A stretch of 64,000 nucleotides of DNA from Parvibaculum sp041688015. GTDB lineage: Bacteria; Pseudomonadota; Alphaproteobacteria; Parvibaculales; Parvibaculaceae. A program made the position numbers and the translations under genes. Shown here in pieces: positions 40,740 to 48,523 of this stretch. The stretch covers positions 434,001-498,000 of the forward strand of contig JBDNIY010000001.1 in assembly GCA_041688015.1 (NCBI GenBank), read 5' to 3'. Position 1 is the first letter of the stretch, and each line of letters begins with the position of its first letter. The notes under the pieces are model-generated. The model did not search any database and had not been told where the DNA came from. It was given only the letters and a program-made list of their open reading frames with translations.

Positions 40740-42245
40740 CTATTGCCAGATCAAACTGGAGGCGGCGATCAGGCCGCTGGCGGCCCGGCTGGCGGCCTCG
40801 CTGGTCAGTGACGCATTGATGCCGAAGAAGAGAGTAAGGCCTGCGAATATCCACATCGGAATAAGCATGGTGAGCGGCGCTTCCTTGCGTGTCACGCCGT
40901 CGGGTGAGGGATACATATAGGCAACCTCAACGAAGCGCCAGACATAGGCAAAGGCGAGCAACGACGAGCCGACGATGAGGATAACGATGGGCCACCAGCC
41001 TTCGGCAATGGCGGCCTGAACGAGATACCATTTGCTGATGAAGCCGACGGTCAGCGGGATGCCGACAAGGCTGAACCCACCGACCACAAAGGCCGCTGTG
41101 GTCAACGGCATGTCGCGCCCGACGCCGCGCAGATCACGGATCGTGCTGGTGCCGCACTGCATGACATAAACGCCTGCGACCATGAACATGGTGGCCTTGG
41201 TTACGGCGTGATTGAACAGATGGATAATCGACGCCATCAGTCCGTCATGCGAAAGCAGAGCAACGCCAACGAGCATATAGCCGATCTGCGCGATGCTCGA
41301 ATAGGCGAGCAGGCGCTTTAAATCATCCTGGAAGATGGCAACGACTGAGCCTGCCACAATGCCGATCAGGGCCAACGGCAGGATAATATAATGCATGACG
41401 TCCACTTCAAACGGGCTCGAAAAGCCGAACACCGTGAAGAGGAAGCGCAGTAACAAATAGACGGCAACCTTGGTTGACGTGGACGCGACAAAGGCGCTGA
41501 CGGCTGAGGGCGCATAGGTATAGGCGTTGGGCAACCACAGATGCAGCGGGAAGATGGCGAGTTTCAGCCCAATGCCGACAACGATGAAGGCAAAGCCCAT
41601 GCGCAGCGTGCGGCTGTCACCTTGATCAAGCAGACGTTGGGCAAGATCAGCCATGTTAAGCGTGCCGGTGATCATATAGAGCAGACCAAGACCGATGACG
41701 AAGAAGGTCGCGCCAATCGTGCCCATGATCAGATAGTTGTAAGAGGCCGTCAGCGCGCGCCGATCACGCCGGGCACCTGAGGCGACCAGCGCGTAGGTTG
41801 AAAGCGACGAGATTTCGAGAAAGACAAAGACGTTGAAGGCATCGCCGGTGATGGTGACGCCAAGAAGCCCGGTTATGCAGAGCACGAAGGCTGTGTAGAA
41901 CAACCCGTGTTGGCTCTCGTCAATTTCATGGGCGACGCTGGCGCGGGCATACAGCAGCGTCAGAGCCCCCACACCTGACACGATGAGCAGAATAAAGGCA
42001 TTGAAAACATCGACGCGATATTCGATGCCGAGAGGTGGTGCCCAGCCGCCGAGATGGTACGAGATGATCGTGCCGTCAATGACGGAGAGAAACAGACAGA
42101 CGGCAATGGCAAAAGAGACAAGGCTGGTGGCAAAGGCGAGCGCCCATGAGCGACCGCCGCCACCCAGCAAAGCGCAGAAGGGCGCAGCGATGAGCGGGAC
42201 AATGACTTGCAGGATAGGCAACTGAGCGGTGAGGGCGTGCAGCAT
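40740..42245 (-). CDS. First MrpD-like cation/proton antiporter subunit
   Basis: A 501-residue MrpD/NuoM-family membrane protein. The buried glutamate is in GDAFNVFVFLEISSLSTYALV, and the lysine-bearing HLFNHAVTKATMFM region matches MrpD well. It is the most MrpD-like of the three. The ATG at 42245 overlaps the MrpC-like stop by one base (TGATG); a TTG one codon upstream is also possible. It would form part of the proton/cation path. Confidence 0.93.
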   Translation of the reverse strand: MLHALTAQLPILQVIVPLIAAPFCALLGGGGRSWALAFATSLVSFAIAVCLFLSVIDGTIISYHLGGWAPPLGIEYRVDVFNAFILLIVSGVGALTLLYARASVAHEIDESQHGLFYTAFVLCITGLLGVTITGDAFNVFVFLEISSLSTYALVASGARRDRRALTASYNYLIMGTIGATFFVIGLGLLYMITGTLNMADLAQRLLDQGDSRTLRMGFAFIVVGIGLKLAIFPLHLWLPNAYTYAPSAVSAFVASTSTKVAVYLLLRFLFTVFGFSSPFEVDVMHYIILPLALIGIVAGSVVAIFQDDLKRLLAYSSIAQIGYMLVGVALLSHDGLMASIIHLFNHAVTKATMFMVAGVYVMQCGTSTIRDLRGVGRDMPLTTAAFVVGGFSLVGIPLTVGFISKWYLVQAAIAEGWWPIVILIVGSSLLAFAYVWRFVEVAYMYPSPDGVTRKEAPLTMLIPMWIFAGLTLFFGINASLTSEAASRAASGLIAASSLIWQ

Positions 42246-42658
42246 CAATGCCGGGCCTTGGATGTGTCGTATTCGGGGTCTAATTCGATGGCCAGAATCT
42301 CGTCCTCTTCAATCGTTCCAAAGGCTTCGCGGATGCGCACAACCAGGACCAGCGCCAGCGCCGTAGTCGAAATACCAACGACAATCGCTGTCAGGATCAG
42401 CACATGGGGCAGCGGGTTTGAATAAATTTCGTTCGGCTTGTCGGTGAGAATGGGCGCGGTACCACCGGCCACTTTGCCCATCGAGATATAGAGCATGAAG
42501 ACCGAGGACTGAAACAGGTTCAGCCCGACGATTTTTTTGATGAGATTGCCGCGCGAAATGGTGATGTAGAGGCCAATCATCATCAAGATGACGACCATCC
42601 AGTAGTTATAGTGCCCGGCGATGAGGATGAAGATGCTGTCCAAACTACCAGTCCTCAT
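42245..42658 (-). CDS. MrpC/NuoK-like antiporter subunit C
   Basis: A 137-residue protein with three hydrophobic helices, GLYITISRGNLIKKIVGLNLFQSSVF and the family's PNPLPHVLILTAIVVG-like motif (here SNPLPHVLILTAIVVGISTTA). It is homologous to MrpC, MbhG and NuoK. The ATG at 42658 lies inside the end of the MrpB-like gene (14-base overlap). A TTG at 42643, preceded by GAGGA, is an alternative start. Confidence 0.93.
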   Translation of the reverse strand: MRTGSLDSIFILIAGHYNYWMVVILMMIGLYITISRGNLIKKIVGLNLFQSSVFMLYISMGKVAGGTAPILTDKPNEIYSNPLPHVLILTAIVVGISTTALALVLVVRIREAFGTIEEDEILAIELDPEYDTSKARH

Positions 42659-43082
42659 CGTCAATGTCGGGTTCGCGCGTGACAAAAGCGACGAAGATGG
42701 CCGTCATGGCGCAAGCAACCGCAATACCGACGCCAAGCTCTACAAACAAAATGCCCCATTCCTGACCGTGAACCGGATCATGCGCGAGCCGCGAATAATC
42801 TAAAAAATCGAGACCCGTGAAGAGTGTGACGACGCCGGTGCCTGCATAGAGCAGCACGCCAAAGGCCATGCCCGCGACCAGAGCCTTGGAGGGCACAACG
42901 CGCGCCAACGCCTCAACGCCATAGACCAGCGCATAGAGAATGAAGCCCACGGCAAAAATAACCCCGGCCTGAAAACCACCGCCCGGCCCATAGTCACCAT
43001 GCCATTGCACATAGAGCGCATAGAGCAGGATGAAGGGCAGTAGGAGTTTGGCGATGACACGCAAAATGAGATGGTGATGCAT
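42645..43082 (-). CDS. MrpB/MnhB-like antiporter subunit
   Basis: A 145-residue MnhB-domain membrane protein. It has the characteristic LYVQWHGDYGPGGGFQAGVIFA stretch and four hydrophobic segments. GAGGA lies nine bases upstream of the ATG at 43082, which is one base after the preceding stop. It is homologous to MbhF of archaeal hydrogenase complexes. Confidence 0.93.
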   Translation of the reverse strand: MHHHLILRVIAKLLLPFILLYALYVQWHGDYGPGGGFQAGVIFAVGFILYALVYGVEALARVVPSKALVAGMAFGVLLYAGTGVVTLFTGLDFLDYSRLAHDPVHGQEWGILFVELGVGIAVACAMTAIFVAFVTREPDIDDEDW

Positions 43083-43083
43083 A

Positions 43084-43644
43084 TCAGGCGTCCTCATCTT
43101 TTTTGCGGCGACGAGAGCCCTTGCGAGGAAATCCGATCAGCAACAGGACGGAGATAGCGGCGACAAATATCACCGTCGTTTCGCCCAATGTGTCGTAGCC
43201 ACGATAGCTGGCCAGAACCGCCGTCACCATATTGGGAACGCCAGTGTCAGCTTGTGTGCGCTCGATGTAAGCACCGCCAACATGGGTGTGGACGGGGCTG
43301 TCAGGACTGCCAAAGGCGGGCATGTCGAGTGTGCCGTACATCAGCGCCGCCCCGGTGACGAGGCAGCAGACGAGCGGCAGGATGACGCTGCGCGACATCG
43401 GCCGTTCTTCACGCGCGGTGAGCGCCAAGGCGCTCAACATCAAGACGGTTGAAATGCCCGCCCCGACGGCAGCCTCGGTAAAGGCCACATCTACTGCATC
43501 AAGCGTGACGAAGAGCGCCGCGGCCAACAGGCTGAACAGGCCAGCGAGCATGGTCACGGCAAACAGATTGGTGAGCTTCATGATGGCGACGGCTGTCAGC
43601 ACCAGAAAGCCAAACAGGACTAGGTCAACGACGATGACGTTCAT
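43084..43644 (-). CDS. DUF4040/MbhE-type subunit (stand-alone counterpart of the MrpA C-terminus)
   Basis: A 186-residue membrane protein in two parts. Residues 1 to about 90 match DUF4040 (DAVDVAFTEAAVGAGISTVL), as in MbhD and the MrpA C-terminus. Residues about 130-178 match the MbhE-type region (VLASYRGYDTLGETTVIF). In bacterial Mrp antiporters these regions are fused to the NuoL-like MrpA core. Here they form a separate protein, as in archaeal MBH/Mbs complexes. The start overlaps mrpG by four bases. Confidence 0.88.
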   Translation of the reverse strand: MNVIVVDLVLFGFLVLTAVAIMKLTNLFAVTMLAGLFSLLAAALFVTLDAVDVAFTEAAVGAGISTVLMLSALALTAREERPMSRSVILPLVCCLVTGAALMYGTLDMPAFGSPDSPVHTHVGGAYIERTQADTGVPNMVTAVLASYRGYDTLGETTVIFVAAISVLLLIGFPRKGSRRRKKDEDA

Positions 43645-44006
43645 GACGATGCCTTCCGGCCCAGCAAGGAGCCCTCGTCTTTCTCGGTGCGCGTTGGCTT
43701 GATGCCCGCCACCCATGCCGCATTGGTAATGGCATGGGTGGCCGTCGGCCCGGCGATGAAAAGGAACAGCCCGATCAACAGCAGTTTGAGGGTCACAAGC
43801 GTCAGGCCCGCCTGTAGCATCATGCCGACAAGAACGAGGGCGCTGCCAAGTGTGTCGATCATCCCGGCGGCGTGGACGCGCGACCAGAAGTCGGGCAAGC
43901 GAACGATGCCGAGGGCTCCGATGATGAGAACGATGCCACCAAAGCTCAGGCAGACCCAGCTGACGATGTTGACGACGAGGGCGATGATGGAGGGATCAAG
44001 ACTCAT
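43641..44006 (-). CDS. MrpG/MnhG-like antiporter subunit
   Basis: A 121-residue protein with three hydrophobic helices and the MnhG signature LGIVRLPDFWSRVHAAGMIDTLG. It is homologous to MbhC. It overlaps mrpF and the DUF4040 gene by four bases each (ATGA), so the operon is translationally coupled. Confidence 0.93.
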   Translation of the reverse strand: MSLDPSIIALVVNIVSWVCLSFGGIVLIIGALGIVRLPDFWSRVHAAGMIDTLGSALVLVGMMLQAGLTLVTLKLLLIGLFLFIAGPTATHAITNAAWVAGIKPTRTEKDEGSLLGRKASS

Positions 44007-44323
44007 TGTCCGCCCTCCCGCAACGCAGCAATATCTTTTTTGGGGACCCCAGCGCCCAGCAGGCGATGACGCACGAACTTGAGCACGGCAATGGTCCCCA
44101 CGAAATTTATCAAGGCATAGAGAAGCGCAATATCGAGAAAATCAGGGCGGCCGGTGAGGAAGCCAAGCAACCCAAGCAGCAACACCGTCAAGGTCCCGAA
44201 GGAATTGACCGCCAAGACACGGTCATAAAGGCTCGGCCCCGCATAGCTTCTAATGATTACAAGAAGCATTGCAATGAATACAGCAGCCACGGCCACCCCG
44301 AACATAGAGAAGGCAAGCGTCAT
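44003..44323 (-). CDS. MrpF/MnhF-like antiporter subunit
   Basis: A 106-residue protein with three hydrophobic segments and the MnhF pattern RSYAGPSLYDRVLAVNSFGT. It is homologous to MbhB. It overlaps mrpE and mrpG by four bases each. Confidence 0.93.
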   Translation of the reverse strand: MTLAFSMFGVAVAAVFIAMLLVIIRSYAGPSLYDRVLAVNSFGTLTVLLLGLLGFLTGRPDFLDIALLYALINFVGTIAVLKFVRHRLLGAGVPKKDIAALREGGQ

Positions 44324-44793
44324 GACTGCGCTCCTTCGACGGCGGTCACGCGTTCGCCCATTGCCGCAAGCGAGGGAACAAAATTTGCGGTCAACGCATG
44401 GACGAGAAAGGCGTGTTCGGCTGTTTCAACCGTCACCGTTCCTGGCGTCAGCGTGATGGAATTGGCATAAATGACACGCCCCATATCGGTGATTTGGCTC
44501 GTTGGTATAAGGATGAACTGCTGGCCGAGGTCGGGCTTGCGCGCCAAAATGATGCGCGCCACGGCCCAATTAGATTTAATGATCTCAATTACAAGCCATA
44601 GCCAATAGAGCAGCAGCGCGATCTTGAGCTGGGTTGGCACCGTCTCGGCGTCAATCAGCCCCATGCGCATCGTGATCGCAACGCAAAGTGCACAAGAAAC
44701 AACGCCAATGGCGAGGAGAAAGGGCGTGTAATGTCCCGACAACGCAAGCCAGAAGCCGAACAATGCAATGCCAAGGGCGATTGCCTTCGCCAT
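44320..44793 (-). CDS. MrpE/MnhE-like antiporter subunit
   Basis: A 157-residue membrane protein with an N-terminal hydrophobic hairpin and the MnhE hallmarks LYWLWLVIEIIKSNWAVARIIL and YANSITLTPGTVTV. It is homologous to MbhA and is the first gene of the operon. The ATG at 44793 fits the family; an extension to 44859 is unlikely. The region upstream (44794-45135) must hold the operon promoter, which I could not pin down. Confidence 0.9.
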   Translation of the reverse strand: MAKAIALGIALFGFWLALSGHYTPFLLAIGVVSCALCVAITMRMGLIDAETVPTQLKIALLLYWLWLVIEIIKSNWAVARIILARKPDLGQQFILIPTSQITDMGRVIYANSITLTPGTVTVETAEHAFLVHALTANFVPSLAAMGERVTAVEGAQS

Positions 44794-45135
44794 ATTTAGA
44801 TGCCCTTTGTCTTCGAAGGATAGAGAGCGGGCGCATAGAGGCATGCAGCCGCAAACCAAGTGGCCAAATCAGTCTGTATTGTCGCTGCTCCCGCGCCCCG
44901 CGTAAAGCATTCCCGGACATCAATCCCGGACATCAATCCGGACATCAATCAAAGTGATACCACTGCAACACTTTTAAACGTCGCCCTACGCTGATATAGT
45001 TTCCGATTGTGAATGGGGGGTCGTGCAATACGCACGAACCAGACAGAACCACTGGCGGTCACAGTAGGGGCCAAACTTTACAAAACGTATGTGGCCAAGC
45101 ATACGACAGATCGCCGGTCTGAAGTCGTGGTGGGG
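44794..45135. other. Divergent gene-free region with a 13-base tandem repeat
   Basis: This region lies between the Mrp-like operon (leftward) and the double cold-shock gene (rightward). It contains a 2.9-copy direct repeat at 44911-44948. The part after 45000 is an open frame continuous with the cold-shock gene but lacks a clear start signal. No other gene is seen. Confidence 0.6.
44911..44948. repeat. Direct tandem repeat, 13-base unit
   Basis: TCCCGGACATCAA occurs twice in tandem (44911-44923 and 44924-44936), followed by TCCGGACATCAA (44937-44948). It lies in the divergent region between the Mrp-like operon and the cold-shock-domain gene. It could be an iterated protein-binding site or a slippage product. 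Confidence 0.85.
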
Positions 45136-45699
45136 ATGGAACATCGAGTAGACGAAACGACCGGCTCGGTTGCCGATACGGCGTTTGAGATTTGCGGCAC
45201 CGTCAAATGGTTCGATGAAGTCAAAGGCTATGGCTTTATTATTCCCGACGATGGCAGAGACGATGTGTTGATCCACTCGTCATGTTTGAAGCAATTCGGA
45301 CGTGATGGGCTGGAGGAAGGCACCACCGTTGTTTGTGAGGCCGTACAGCGTCCGCGTGGCTATCAGGCGCTGCGTGTCATTGACATTGACGACGCAACGG
45401 CGGTGCGTGGACAACCACCGTCAGACCGTACACAGACGACGCGCTCGCCGACGGCGGGCGTAGTCCCAATCGGCGAGTTCGAAACAGCCGTTGTTAAATG
45501 GTTCAATCGGGCGCGCGGTTATGGCTTTGTTACGCGCGGCGAAGGCACAGCAGATATTTTCGTGCATATGGAAACATTGCGCCGCTTCGGCGTGCACGAT
45601 CTGGTGCCCGGACAGGAAGTGCGCGTCCGCTTCGGCGAAGGCCCCAAAGGCCTGATGGTGGCGGAGATGATCCCGGAAGACGACACCGAGGCCAACTGA
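45136..45699 (+). CDS. Protein with two cold-shock domains
   Basis: A 187-residue protein with two CSDs joined by a Ser/Thr/Arg-rich linker. The first CSD (about 18-85) has KGYGFI and DVLIHS. The second (about 117-182) has RGYGFV and IFVHME. Tandem CSD proteins of this length are common in alphaproteobacteria and are taken to bind single-stranded RNA or DNA. The start is uncertain: the ATG at 45136 is my choice, but the frame is open back to 45013. A strong terminator follows. Confidence 0.87.
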   Translation: MEHRVDETTGSVADTAFEICGTVKWFDEVKGYGFIIPDDGRDDVLIHSSCLKQFGRDGLEEGTTVVCEAVQRPRGYQALRVIDIDDATAVRGQPPSDRTQTTRSPTAGVVPIGEFETAVVKWFNRARGYGFVTRGEGTADIFVHMETLRRFGVHDLVPGQEVRVRFGEGPKGLMVAEMIPEDDTEAN

Positions 45700-45723
45700 G
45701 CCAGACTGAATTTTGAGACGCAG

Positions 45724-45759
45724 ACGCTTCGCAGACAACCTGCGGAGCGTTTTGTTTTT
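45724..45759 (+). terminator. Rho-independent terminator after the double cold-shock gene
   Basis: An 11-pair stem, ACGCTTCGCAG (45724-45734) with CTGCGGAGCGT (45740-45750, one G-U pair), is followed by TTTGTTTTT. Confidence 0.9.
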
Positions 45760-45791
45760 GATGGCCACTGAGCAAGCAAGTAAACGAGAGC

Positions 45792-46244
45792 ATGAGTATT
45801 TTAGATGACGACGACAACCCGCCCGAAGGCTTCACGCGTTCAACCACGCGAGGCCCCTATACAAGCCACAATGGACCTTTTTATCATCGCGTGACCCATG
45901 ACGGGTTTCGCCATGGCGTTCGGGTCTTAGAGCGCCATTGCAATTCGCGTGGTATCACCCACGGCGGCATGTTGATGGCCTTTGCCGATGGCCTGCTTGG
46001 CACGGCGGTCTTTCGCGAAACCAAGACGGTAGCGCTGACCATCCGCATGAATTCTGATTTTTTGTCATCGGCGCGCCCCGGCGAATGGCTGGAAGGCACA
46101 GCCCGCGTCACCCGCGCGACCCGATCCGTGGCTTTTTGTGAGGCGGAACTGTTTGTCGGCAATCGGCCAGTGATGAAGGCGACCGGCCTGTTCAAGTTGA
46201 TGAGCCGCCACAAGGCGCCGGACGGCGAACCTAGCGCATCCTGA
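45792..46244 (+). CDS. PaaI-type hotdog-fold thioesterase
   Basis: A 150-residue single hotdog-domain protein. It has the PaaI/YdiI pattern RGITHGGMLMAFADGLLG, and SDFLSSARPGEWLEGTARVTR follows. Such enzymes hydrolyse acyl-CoA thioesters, often aromatic or medium-chain. The substrate is not evident. It starts 33 bases after the terminator of the preceding gene. Confidence 0.87.
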   Translation: MSILDDDDNPPEGFTRSTTRGPYTSHNGPFYHRVTHDGFRHGVRVLERHCNSRGITHGGMLMAFADGLLGTAVFRETKTVALTIRMNSDFLSSARPGEWLEGTARVTRATRSVAFCEAELFVGNRPVMKATGLFKLMSRHKAPDGEPSAS

Positions 46245-46284
46245 GGGCCAGTGATTCTTACGAGTATGAACAGAAAAAGATGAT

Positions 46285-46361
<77 letters not shown>

Positions 46362-46483
46362 ACTGGCCCTCCCAATACACTGCAGCCCAGCTGCCCGCAA
46401 CTGGCCTTTTGGGAGAAAAGGTCTATTGCGAGGCAGATCGGCTTGAGGCCGTTGGGCAGCGTCTTGCCAAACGCAGCGGCAAA

Positions 46484-46708
46484 TCAGGCCGCTGTAGGGA
46501 GCGAAACACTCATCTCATGCTCGCCGAGCCAATAGGCACGGGCGGCAAGCCGTTCGATCTGGTCGGCTGGCCAGACCGGGGTGCCATTGCGGATGCGTGG
46601 GCCGGTCAGGTCGAGCACGCATTGAATGTCGAGTTTGTTGAAGCCCTGAGCCGCAAGAATGCGGGTCGCGGAAATGAAATCGAGGTCGTTGCATGGATAA
46701 TTCGTCAT
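46484..46708 (-). CDS. Small hypothetical protein
   Basis: A 74-residue frame opening MTNYPCNDLDFISATRILAA. It has a plausible AAGGAA ribosome-binding site before the ATG at 46708 and a protein-like composition (IERLAARAYWLGEHEM). I do not recognise the family. The pattern suggests a small helical domain. It lies alone upstream (in its own direction) of tRNA-Pro. Coding status is moderately likely, as the overlapping plus-strand frames look less protein-like. Confidence 0.45.
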   Translation of the reverse strand: MTNYPCNDLDFISATRILAAQGFNKLDIQCVLDLTGPRIRNGTPVWPADQIERLAARAYWLGEHEMSVSLPTAA

Positions 46709-47010
46709 GGGGGGTTCCTTGACGTTTGGGGGACTCAAATGACGGTGACAAGATTTGAGACTGGGGGACCGATCTCAGGCGGAATTTCATCTGTTCTCGT
46801 GTCGGAGTGGTGTGACTCTTGTAAAACTTTGATGAAACATGGTGATGGGGGTAGTGGGGGGCACCTGAAACATCGAATGCTTCCCTTGTGACTTGCAAAT
46901 TCGGCTGAATTAGGGCCATAAGAATATGAATTTGCGACGTTCTTCGGTCTGTCGCGTCAGGCTTCGATCTGATGCGTCAGGCGAGGGATGTGAATTTTGG
47001 AGCGAGACAC
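46709..47010. other. Gene-free stretch before the NDUFS4-like gene
   Basis: I see no convincing gene, repeat or terminator here. The stretch includes a G-rich segment (about 46840-46865). The divergent start of the small hypothetical gene is at the left end and the GGAGCGAG ribosome-binding site of the NDUFS4-like gene at the right end. Confidence 0.6.
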
Positions 47011-47316
47011 ATGGCGCGGGCGCGAATCTTTCGACCGGCAAAGAATGCAATGCAATCTGGTCGGGCCAATATTAAATTATGGGTCATCGAATTTGAATCG
47101 ACGGATCGCCAAGTCGAGCCACTGATGGGCTGGACCAGCTCAAGCGACACCAAACCCCAATTGAACTTGCGTTTTGACACCAAAGAAGCGGCCATCGCCT
47201 ATGCAACGCGCCATGGCATTGACTATCAGGTGATCGAGTCCAAGACGGCGCGCCCCTTGCTGAAGGCCTATGCCGACAATTTCAAGGCCGACCGATCCGA
47301 CCAGTGGACGCATTGA
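47011..47316 (+). CDS. ETC complex I subunit, NDUFS4-like
   Basis: A 101-residue protein resembling the mitochondrial 18-kDa complex I accessory subunit NDUFS4. ARIFRPAKNAMQSG opens the domain, LMGWTSSSDT is the family's hallmark, and DTKEAAIAYATRHGI follows. Alphaproteobacterial complex I carries this supernumerary subunit, encoded away from the nuo operon as here. It binds at the peripheral arm near the NADH-oxidising module. The ATG at 47011 has GGAGCGAG upstream. Confidence 0.9.
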   Translation: MARARIFRPAKNAMQSGRANIKLWVIEFESTDRQVEPLMGWTSSSDTKPQLNLRFDTKEAAIAYATRHGIDYQVIESKTARPLLKAYADNFKADRSDQWTH

Positions 47317-47347
47317 TCAAGTTCATGGATTTGGTCCCTGTCGAATG

Positions 47348-47424
47348 GGTCCCGTAGCTCAGCTGGATAGAGCAACGGATTTCTAATCCGTAGGTCGCAG
47401 GTTCGAGCCCTGCCGGGATCACCA
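47348..47424 (+). tRNA. tRNA-Arg (anticodon TCT)
   Basis: A 77-base cloverleaf. The acceptor arm GGTCCCG pairs with CGGGATC (one G-U). The anticodon stem ACGGA/TCCGT flanks loop TTTCTAA, giving anticodon TCT. A GTTCGAGCC T-loop is present and CCA is encoded. Confidence 0.96.
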
Positions 47425-47674
47425 TACCTTCCGATGCTTTCAAATTAGATACAGGCCGCTTTCTGTCATTTGACAGAGGGGGCTTGGCCGCGTTTGCGGG
47501 CACGCAAATATTATGAAATGTTCACCTCAAGTTGGAAAATATGTTCCTTTGTTCACATTTGGAGGTGGGAGGCCCATGATGGAGCCAAGTCAGAACAACT
47601 GGCATCCGTGTAAAATGAGACCTCGCGCAAAGTAGGGCTCTGTGTAAAGCGGGACTGGGGATGGAGACCGAGAG

Positions 47675-48388
47675 ATGAATGTGACGACACAAGAAAGCTG
47701 GATGAGTTTGACGGCGATCCGCATGTGGTGCTTTGCAGCACTGGCGGCAATGTTGATGGCCGTGTTGCCAAGCGTGACGGCACATGCAGCTGACGTAAAG
47801 CCAAGCGAAGCCACAAAATCAAGCGAAGCCACAAAACCAAGCGAAACATCTGGGCAGGATTTCTATCGGCGCGGGTTTTATCCAGAGGCTTTGGCCGAAT
47901 GGAAGAAAGCTGTCGAGAAGGAACATAACGCGGGCGCGGCCTTCCGGCTTGGTGAGGAATATTTTGACGCTAAGGTCGTGGAACGTGATGTGCCAACGGC
48001 CATTAAATATTACGAGATTGGTGCCAAGGGCGGCGATGCGCGCGCGCAGATGGATCTCGGCAGCATGTATGACAAGGGTTGGGGCGTCTCACGCGACGCC
48101 GCAAAGGCGGCTAAATGGTATGAAGCCGCCGCCATACAAGGTATGGCCGAAGCCGAATACAATGTGGCCACCATGTATCAGGCCGGCGAAGGCGTCGCCA
48201 AGGATGATGTGAAGGCCTATATGTACTATCTGCTCGCGGTGAAAAACGGCTTCCCGCAATTTGCTTCCAAAGAGTTGGACAACCTGTCGTCCAAGATGGA
48301 GCCCGCGGATATTAAGAAGGCGACCGTGCTGGCGCGAGATTTCAAACCTACCATAACGACGGTGCAGAACGGCGAAGCAACGCGCTGA
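47675..48388 (+). CDS. Exported Sel1-repeat (TPR-like) protein
   Basis: 237 residues with a signal peptide (hydrophobic stretch about 17-36, cleavage likely after AHA). A low-complexity KPSEATKSSEATKPSET linker follows, then three or more Sel1 repeats (for example AAFRLGEEYF, AQMDLGSMYDKGWGV and AEYNVATMYQAGEGV). Sel1 proteins act as periplasmic scaffolds or signalling adaptors. The linker is encoded by 2.7 copies of an 18-base repeat (about 47801-47850). No partner gene is adjacent. A terminator follows. Confidence 0.83.
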   Translation: MNVTTQESWMSLTAIRMWCFAALAAMLMAVLPSVTAHAADVKPSEATKSSEATKPSETSGQDFYRRGFYPEALAEWKKAVEKEHNAGAAFRLGEEYFDAKVVERDVPTAIKYYEIGAKGGDARAQMDLGSMYDKGWGVSRDAAKAAKWYEAAAIQGMAEAEYNVATMYQAGEGVAKDDVKAYMYYLLAVKNGFPQFASKELDNLSSKMEPADIKKATVLARDFKPTITTVQNGEATR

Positions 48389-48413
48389 AAATATTTCAAC
48401 GCAGACCCTAATA

Positions 48414-48445
48414 AAAGAGCCTCGGGCGCGACCGGGGCTCTTTTT
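48414..48445 (+). terminator. Rho-independent terminator after the Sel1 gene
   Basis: A 12-pair stem, AAAGAGCCTCGG (48414-48425) with CCGGGGCTCTTT (48432-48443, one G-U pair), runs into five T residues. Confidence 0.92.
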
Positions 48446-48523
48446 ATGACCAGGAAGTCTGGCCATTATCTATCATCGCAGGCCTATAGTGCTCGTGGGG
48501 CCTTGCAGGAGAACGGAAACAAC

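Noticed and set aside
37275..44793. Energy-converting hydrogenase or complex I fragment
   Set aside because: The gene order resembles MBH, but no NiFe-hydrogenase, NuoB/C/D/H/I-like or ferredoxin subunit is encoded next to it. The subunits match Mrp-type families.
44911..44948. Short CRISPR-like array
   Set aside because: The units are directly abutting with no spacers, there are fewer than three full copies, and no cas gene is nearby.
47282..47503. Minus-strand open frame over tRNA-Arg
   Set aside because: It reads through the tRNA on the opposite strand and resembles the typical false ORF translated from tRNA antisense sequence.
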